Positions 57,801-64,000 of a DNA stretch of 64,000 nucleotides are shown here, in pieces (position 1 is the first letter of the stretch; the number at the start of each line of letters is the position of its first letter). The stretch lies in the NCBI GenBank assembly GCA_001986395.2, contig MQVO02000021.1, positions 434,001 to 498,000 of the forward strand. The letters are read 5' to 3'. Source of the DNA: Irpex lacteus. Taxonomy: Eukaryota > Basidiomycota > Agaricomycetes > Polyporales > Irpicaceae. The notes under the pieces were generated by a model, which had not been told where the DNA came from, ran no database searches, and worked only from the letters and a program-made list of their open reading frames with translations. A program made the position numbers and the translations under genes.

Positions 57801-58287
57801 GTCATTAAGTCCACTAGCTTCCACGTGCAAAAGGTATGCAAAGTCATGCTCCAAGCTATGTCTAATCACGTACTGATCACGATCTCTTCTGCAGCTGTTC
57901 AGCCTGAACAAAGGAGACGAATATCTTCCCAGTACCTTACCCTCTAAGACCGGAACGGTATTTTGGAGTGTTGTTCGCTCTACGGCGGACAAGAGTGTTA
58001 TCATTAAGGCGAGTTTACCTGTCATTCAGTTCGACTCAGCCTATTAACTGTAGGCACAGGTGGCAAACACACTCGGCACCGCTGCGCCACTCGTCTTCCA
58101 ACTTCCATTCAACAGCGTTGCATCTTCCGGCACCCTGCAGCAGCTGACAGGAGGCCAAAACGCGAGCAATACTCCCGAACAGCCGAACTTGATCGTGCCC
58201 GTTACCTCTACGATAGCGACAGGCAAGACATTCAACTTCAACGCACCAGGATTCAGTGTTAGTGTCATCAAGGTACAAGCGTCCTGA
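54893..58287 (+). CDS. Secreted alpha-L-arabinofuranosidase (GH51)
   Basis: GH51 enzymes remove arabinose side chains from plant xylan and pectin. The ATG at 54893 opens a signal peptide ('MTFVRPLVCALAAVALHAL', cleavage probably after 'QACA'). The N-terminal part has 'ISVSSTASHPVPTTLFGQMYE' spliced over small exons, then 'CLQNRAFQQVTP' and a carbohydrate-binding-like beta domain ('WTYNASLYFKFP', 'TWKQIALTLKPTKSAS', 'FALLSLFPPTFKNRPNG'). The catalytic barrel has 'AEALVDMAPAFFRFPGGNNL', 'RPGRVGDWGYANTDGLGLLE', 'KYVEIGNED' (acid/base Glu) and 'YFEGEYAAIS' (nucleophile Glu). The C-terminus has 'LFSLNKGDEYLPSTLPSK' and 'NAPGFSVSVIKVQAS', stop 58285-58287. About twenty very short introns. Both catalytic Glu residues are present, so the enzyme should be active. 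A degenerate copy of the last part follows directly. Confidence 0.9.
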
Positions 58288-58430
58288 GAGCCGAGAAAAC
58301 GCGGCCTCGGGCACCAGGAAGTGTCGGTTTGGTAGCCATTTGTCTTTGAATAAACAAATACAGTGATGACCTCAGTTAACGTACTTTTTTCTGTGTACGA
58401 ATTCATTGGATTCTTCACTCTGTTTTACAG

Positions 58431-58760
58431 CTGTTGAACTTGAACAAAGGAAACGCATAATTACCAAGTACTCTGGCTAGCCAGAACAGTGGGCTGTAGT
58501 CCAACTAATAGCGATAGCAACAAAATGATCCAGGTAAGCTTAGTTAGCTGATGCTCTGGCATCCCCGGTTGTTCAATTGCCATTCGAGAATGAAGCTTCT
58601 TCCGGAGTCTTGGAAACTCTGCAAGGAAAACACAATGTGGTAAGTAACACTCTAGCCAAACCTTGTCGTACCGGCCGCTGCTACAATCGCACCCAGTCAA
58701 AGCTTCAACCATACGGCCACCGGATCCAGCGTTTGTGGTGTACTCAAGGTCAAGGCACGC
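58431..58760 (+). pseudogene. Decayed duplicate of the GH51 3' end
   Basis: The stretch starts 'LLNLNKGNA', stop, 'LPSTLASQ', which parallels 'LFSLNKGDEYLPSTLPSK' of the gene just upstream. Further on 'VVQLPFENEASSGVLETLQG' matches 'VFQLPFNSVASSGTLQQLTG', and in another frame 'ATIAPSQSFNHTATG' and 'SVCGVLKVKA' match 'STIATGKTFNFNAPG' and 'SVSVIKVQA'. Stops and frame changes interrupt it, and the catalytic part is missing. It is a partial tandem duplication. Confidence 0.75.
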
Positions 58761-58921
58761 CGAACAAACCTTGTCACTGGCAAATTTGCAATGCAGTTTT
58801 GTCGGGGGATGCTAAACGCGTTTGAAGTGAATAGAGGTGTGTAATTAAAGCGACTGTAAGAGTAGTATGTTAAGTTGCTGTACTTTTGATCCTACCGAGC
58901 GTGTAACAAGCTGCAATTGCT

Positions 58922-61900
58922 CTACTCGATTACTTCATCATCGTCTTGTGTGCCTGAAAAACAATGCTCGATCGCAGGCATGTACGCTTTGAACTTGTAC
59001 ATCTCTCCTAGCGTCATCCGACAATGGTCGAACGCCAGCACCAAGTTCGGTTGTTTGGATAATGGACCCGAGGAGGTATGGGAGAACATGGCAGGAGGCA
59101 GCTTTGGATAACGAGTGGAGAAATGCGTCAGCATTATGTTTTGTGCTCTCATGCTGCATTGAGCGACTTGTTAGTTCGACTGAAATATGTCAGATAGGCG
59201 TGGGATGCGTACCGCTGTCCGATCTCAACGGCTTGACCGAATGTACTATGGGCCTTTTGATATGCAAGGTCGGCCTGGTCGTCTGCCATAGTTGCCTCGT
59301 GTATCAGCAGCGTCGCATTTCTTCCGACGCGGACCAGGTTATCGGTAGGCATGGTATCAGCAGAGTAGCTATTGCACAACAGTCAGTTGACAAGAAGAAC
59401 AATAAAAAAGTGGCATGTCTACGTACGCGATGCTCCAGCCGTCATGATGTTTCAGCACAACACCATAACATCTGGTCCGATGTCTGACGTCTACCGCAAT
59501 GAAATCCTCCAGGTCGAGAGCTTGGCACATCTTGGTAGCGTCTGCCCTTGCGCTATGATGGACGCCCCTGAGCCTACGGGTGCTGAAGAAATGAAATCCA
59601 GTACTTACAGTTCATAGTCCATCCAAGGTTCGTCAGAGACGTTTTCGTATGGAAATGGCTCCTTCCAGTTAAGCGCATCTGACAGAATTGTAACAACGCC
59701 AGTTCCATCTTCGTGGTCCAGACCCAAATCCTCAATGTCGCTCAGCTCCCGAAGGTATAACAAGATTCCATAAACGCCGACGACATAGAGAGGCTCCGTC
59801 GGTGGTGGATCAAGCTGTTGCGAAACTATTGAACACGAGGTATTCCGCATAGAGTAGTTGACATACCTTGCGACGCATGGCCAACAGCCTTGCCAGACCG
59901 ATGTGATGATCTCCATGGACGTGGCTGAGGTACACACACTTCAGGTCCCGCAGTGCTTGCCATACGCCGGTTGAGCAAGCAGGGTCATCCCCGAACAGGC
60001 GCACCAATTGTCCCCAGGTACCCTCACCGCAATCGAGGAGAACGTTCCCGCACCGCGGTATCTGTATTAATGTCGAAGACACTGAAGTGACATGTCATCA
60101 ATTTTCTGAGAGATATAGATTGCGAAGAAAGGAACGTGCCATTGCGATATTTACTGGGCGCGGCGCTACAAGTGCCGAGAGGCACTATTACGACGTCATC
60201 GCCTGGTCTAGGTGGTCGGTCGATGGCTTGCAGAGTGCGAAGTTCTTCTTTCGCCTTTGTGATTGCGTCTGCTGTATCCAACGGCAAAGAAGGAGGCGTA
60301 GAAGATTCGCAGGCGGTGACGAAGCGTGCTTCTTGTTCGTTCGGCTTGTCGTAGACCGGAAGCTGGGGTGGTCTCACAGAGATATGAAACTTCGATGTCA
60401 TTGGAACAGTGTTCAAAGGTAGCCCATTGATGTCTGACGAGTGACGCGATTGTATGAGCGATGACTACTGGGGCTAGAATTTTGGAGCTCACCAGAAATT
60501 TTCTTCTGAGGGTGCGAATTAAACTGTGGGAGAGGGAAAGCCCGTTCATCTAACTGGTGTAGGGTGAGCTGATTGGACGCTGCCCCTGCGAATGTTATTG
60601 GATCGGACGCATGCTCGCGGGATGCCACAACATGCTATTTCCTATGTTATCAAACACGTTCATCTTCCATAAAAGCAATAACTTACATGCACCGAACTGG
60701 AAAACGTGTTCATGAAGGCTTTATATCCAGGGTCTTCCAGGACACCTTCACCGCAGAGGTGATAGATCGTCGATACCACGTACTGATCGCCCCCCTGAGA
60801 TTGCATCTGCCGATAAAGCGGTGAACGCTCGAAGGCCGAGGTCAATGCGACAACATGAGCAGGAGAAGGCACATCTAGGATGATAACGACCTATCGGCCC
60901 ATAATTACTCGATATGTTTGAATTATTTAATGTACAAGGGCGTACCATTGGTGCCTCTGAAGGGCCGACACACTCCTCTGGACGTACGGTGCGTTCCTCT
61001 TGGCCCCCTTTACCATCGTCAACCATAAACGTGATGGTCTCGCCCTTCGCTAGTTTCCCGCGTAATGGGCCTTTGGGTATTTGCAAAGAGATAGCTTTCT
61101 TTGCGTCAAACTTGCCGCGCACACGAGGGCCAACACAGACATAGCAAAGTGTCTCCTTATCTTCGTTACGAATGAAACGTGGCAAACGCTTATTTCTGTG
61201 AGGCAGCCCTGGACTGTAGATGAATTTCCTCGGGGGCTGCTCTGATACCTCAACAGTGTCGTCGAATGGGGCTACCACTGTGTCTTTCGACGGTCCAACA
61301 TCCTTATTTTGATCATGTTTAGAACCCTTCCGGGACTCCGCGGACGCAGTGGCCTGTGTAGACAGCGAAGTGAATGGAAACATGGCATCAACAGCTTTGC
61401 GTCTCCATTCGTCGGCCTCGACGTCTTGAAGCAGTGTAGGGGAGGAATCTGACCCCTTGCCAAGTAGGTCTTCAACACGAGGTCGTTTGGTCGATGGGTC
61501 CGGTGAAATGGCCCGTTTTCGCTTCCCGGTATCGTCAGCTGCTTCAAAGACATTCACCCCGTCTTGGTCCTGATCGAAAGCGGGCGACGACTTAGCTGAG
61601 GTCAAGGGAATACCATAAATCGTTAAATTGCCGTCACGAAATACTGGTCCAGGATCTGGAGTTGAAACGGGGACTGCATCGACTTCTGTTCTCGTTACAC
61701 GCATAGAGTCACTTCGCAAAGTATCAGCATTCCATATGAGCACATCATGAGTGCACTCACCGATATAGGAACAAACGCATCGATGCCAAGAAGTGAGTGA
61801 GTCCTCGAGGACCCACGATGTCAATACTCGAGCTTCCAGCATCGGCAAGAAACATTAGTAGACCTAAGCTCTGACGTTAACTGCTGAAGCATATTTTACA

Positions 61901-62122
61901 TCAACGGAACAGCAGCGCACCTGGCAGACCACTTGCACGCTGTGTCCCAACCGAGGTTAGAAACACGCCTTTAGTCTTCCTCCATGTCGTCTTGCTAGAC
62001 AACCAAGTTCTTCCCGTATTCTCGCCGGCGTTGAAGACATATTTTCCAGAGTCAAAAGTTATCACCACTGTCGGCTCTGTATCGGAAGAGACAGTGGAAA
62101 GGACTGAGGAAGACCAGCTCAT
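58922..62122 (-). CDS. Long-form tRNase Z (ELAC2/TRZ1 type)
   Basis: tRNase Z cuts the 3' trailer from tRNA precursors in nucleus and mitochondria. The chosen ATG is at 62122 ('MSWSSSVLSTVSSDTEPTVV'), followed by 'ITFDSGKYVFNAGENTGRTW' and 'TKGVFLTSVGTQRASGLPG', then 'LLMFLADAGSSSIDIVGPRG' and 'LTHFLASMRLFLYR', the non-catalytic N-terminal half. A long insert is Ser/Lys-rich with 'KRKRAISPDPSTKRPRVED', a nuclear-localisation-like motif. The C-terminal half has 'VVIVPLGTCSAAPSKYRN', 'GNVLLDCGEGTWGQLVRLFG' and the metal motif 'SHVHGDHHIGLARLL' (HxHxDH). 'LTHFSTRYPKLP' and 'VLAFDHCRMTLGE' near the end are also typical. The stop is at 58922-58924. Upstream of the ATG the frame is open and reads 'PPKRAFTRSFASSNPS', like a mitochondrial presequence, so a longer start through an extra exon is possible. 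Confidence 0.92.
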
Positions 62123-62615
62123 AGATGGGTTGCTTGAGGCAAAGGAGCGAGTGAAGGCTCTCTTGGGAGGCCTGATAATATTACAAGATTTAAACGTGCG
62201 AAAACATAGCAAGCCGGCCAGATTGGACTGTCTTACACTGCAGCAGCCTGAGTTGAGTGGAGGTTAGGATGAAGCAGTAATTTGCTCAATAATTCGAATA
62301 TTTCCAGCCACAGCCGCCCTGTAGACGGAGCGACCTGCGTCGGCAAATTCCGATTGGTCCGTTCAATACCTCTGTCAACTAATTCGGTTAGAGCAAGACT
62401 GTATTCGTCAGGTCAGTAGGAACGCTCATCGAAAGGTAATGCAGCTATGTTTGCGTCAAAAGATCCCAAAAAGCAGGCCTTGCGGTGCTCAAATGAACGC
62501 AGCAAGGAAGAGGGAGGCTGGGCCTGTTCTTAATTTGGAACGAGTCACGTGCTGCGACCTTAAGAGGTGAAACCAGTGATGATGTTTCGCCAAGTTTCCT
62601 TCACTCGTTGCCACC
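62123..62615. promoter_or_regulatory. Divergent promoter region of tRNase Z and the GPI-anchored protein
   Basis: About 490 bp. The first 90 bp on the minus strand may belong to a tRNase Z presequence exon (acceptor TATCAG near 62168). The rest shows no coding signal. Confidence 0.4.
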
Positions 62616-63964
62616 ATGCTCAGCTCTCTCACCCTCGTCTCTCTTTTTAGTTTGGTCTATCCAGCGATTGCATCGCCAGCCGCCTGCTTCAATGCAAAGT
62701 TTGAGCTCCTCGCCTTTGGGCTCGGCGGTAAAGACTGGAATGCGGGAACCCAGGACTCGTGGGGAAGCGGTACGTGCGCAGCGTGTTCAACATTGTCTGA
62801 AACTGACACCAGCTGGTGCCCTGATTTAGGTACTGCTAAGGATATCACAACCTCTGGTAGACCGTCAGTGCCACCAATGATTTGACCTTGTGACCTGCCC
62901 TGACACAACGATCACCTACAGACCCTTTGATGGCGCTAACACTACGTGCTACACCGCACAATTCTACAACGCTATCTACATTCTGAACGGCGACGCCTCC
63001 AATCCCTCGGCAGTCCATATTTATGATGCTGGCTCCAATGCATGGAGTACTCAGTCTGTGACGACGGGTACCTTCGACCCCTCCTCATTTGATGCCATCC
63101 TGGATCACGACACGAACGTATTTTATGCTTTGTCCAAGGGCGAGCTCTTCTTCCTGAGGATGGGCAGCCTTACCACTGCCAATTCCTCCGCGATCGAATG
63201 GCAGGACGTCGAGAAAGCCCCTCTGCCTGACGGTTACCAGCCTGTGATGGCGCTCGCCGAAAACCACGTCCACTTCCTCGATGTTCCTGGCTTGCCGGCG
63301 GGATCTGCCAACATTTTTGTCATTCACTGTATGCTGTATTTTCGTTGCACTTTTATGAATGCTTTCTCATTAGTCAACAGTTTCCGCGTTCCAGTCTGAA
63401 CCGCAGTCGTACCCCGCATCCAGTGGAGACACCTTCCCGGCGACTCACGGTCAAACAGCGTCCTTCTTCCAGGAGCAGGGCGTTCAGCAGGAGTTTGCCT
63501 TCATTCCCGATGATGGCTCCGCTACATATGTCATCAACGTTGAAACTAACACCACGACCTCCCTCGCCGGACCTTCCACCAAAGATGCAGGCGCAAAATA
63601 CTCCGCCAGTGTGACCGCGCTTGTTCAACTCGACAGCAAGGGTGCCCTCTCCTTCTTGCCCTACAAGCAAGGCGATGCCTCGACCAACTCCAAGGCAACG
63701 TGGCAGAGCGTAGCTAACCTTGCTGCTGCTGTGCCCGCTGGTTCTACCTCTTCTGGAACCGGTTCAGGCTCCAACTCGTCATCCGGCAACAGCTCTTCCA
63801 GCCCTTCGGGTTCGAAATCTGCTTCATCGAGCAGCGCGTCGGCCACTGGTAACTCCAGCTCTGGAACATCCGGCAACGCCAGCGGTGCTACAACCCTGAG
63901 CTTCTCTGCCGGAGTCGCCGCCGCTGTAGCAGGCGTTTTTGGAACTATCGCGACGCTGTTGTAG
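62616..63964 (+). CDS. Secreted GPI-anchored serine-rich protein
   Basis: A predicted cell-surface protein of a family common in mushrooms; function unknown. ATG 62616 starts a signal peptide ('MLSSLTLVSLFSLVYPAIAS'). The globular part is 'KFELLAFGLGGKDWNAGTQD' with 'SWGSG' spliced to 'TAKDITTSGRP', then 'FDGANTTCYTAQFYNAIYIL', 'AVHIYDAGSNAWSTQ', 'SFDAILDHDTNVFYALSKGE' and 'VMALAENHVHFLDVPGLPAG', then after an intron 'AFIPDDGSATYVINVET' and 'SVTALVQLDSKGALSFLPYK'. The kelch-like 'IYDAGSNAW' suggests a beta-propeller, but only weakly. The C-terminus is a long Ser/Thr/Gly tract ending in a hydrophobic tail 'FSAGVAAAVAGVFGTIATLL' with small residues before it, typical for GPI attachment. The stop is at 63962-63964. 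Three introns. Confidence 0.82.
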
Positions 63965-64000
63965 GCCCTTTCTACCCTTTTCTGTCTGCATCTTTTTGAA

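Noticed and set aside
1..64000. CRISPR arrays, tRNA or rRNA genes
   Set aside because: No regularly spaced direct repeats and no convincing cloverleaf A- and B-box pairs were seen; a covariance-model search would settle tRNAs.

Overview
The window is nuclear DNA of a basidiomycete fungus, most likely an agaricomycete (mushroom-forming class). The genes are dense and lie on both strands. Most are split by many short (about 45-80 nt) GT-AG introns. Several families are typical of Agaricomycetes: BTB/POZ proteins with a 'K(F/L)(Y/F)AFSRRR' motif, small RAN1/KSP1-type kinases, a zinc-cluster factor with an 'AHxxxHAPPG' linker, a LYC1-like acetyltransferase, and a serine-rich GPI-anchored protein. 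I recognise no bacterial-type operon, CRISPR array, rRNA or tRNA. Gene ends come from start and stop codons; exon joins were read by eye from splice signals and family similarity, so internal boundaries are approximate.

Layout. 1-2058 (-): 5' part of an RNA-dependent RNA polymerase gene, cut by the window edge. 2059-5431: gene-poor. 5432-13537: an accessory island with three BTB genes, a BTB pseudogene and an F-box/LRR gene. 14037-17470 (-): proteasome subunit RPN1. 18136-19491 (+): LYC1-like acetyltransferase. 19859-21119 (+): a fourth BTB gene. 21544-28465: an NFKBIL1-like protein (+), a MOB/phocein protein with a long acidic tail (-) and transcription elongation factor SPT5 (+). 28542-36580: three minus-strand genes, a hydantoinase-DUF917 fusion, a cyclophilin and an amidase. 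37296-43968: an acidic hypothetical protein (+), a Zn2Cys6 transcription factor (-) and a short-chain dehydrogenase (+). 44353-50913: three related protein kinases, with a small terminal-inverted-repeat element in the promoter region between the first two. 51297-54471: WAPL-type cohesin release factor. 54893-58287: secreted GH51 arabinofuranosidase, followed by a decayed copy of its 3' end. 58922-62122 (-): long-form tRNase Z. 62616-63964 (+): secreted GPI-anchored protein.

Functional themes. Housekeeping genes (RPN1, SPT5, WAPL, tRNase Z, MOB) alternate with lineage-specific expansions (BTB, RAN1-like kinases). BTB and F-box proteins are commonly substrate receptors of cullin ubiquitin ligases; here they sit beside a proteasome base subunit, although adjacency alone does not prove shared function. 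The hydantoinase fusion and the amidase both suggest cleavage of amide or cyclic-imide nitrogen compounds. The most unusual sequence-level observations are a predicted 5-nt micro-exon inside the zinc-cluster motif, a C-terminal zinc-ribbon-like CxxC pair present in only some BTB paralogs, and a cyclophilin lacking the tryptophan usually needed for cyclosporin binding.
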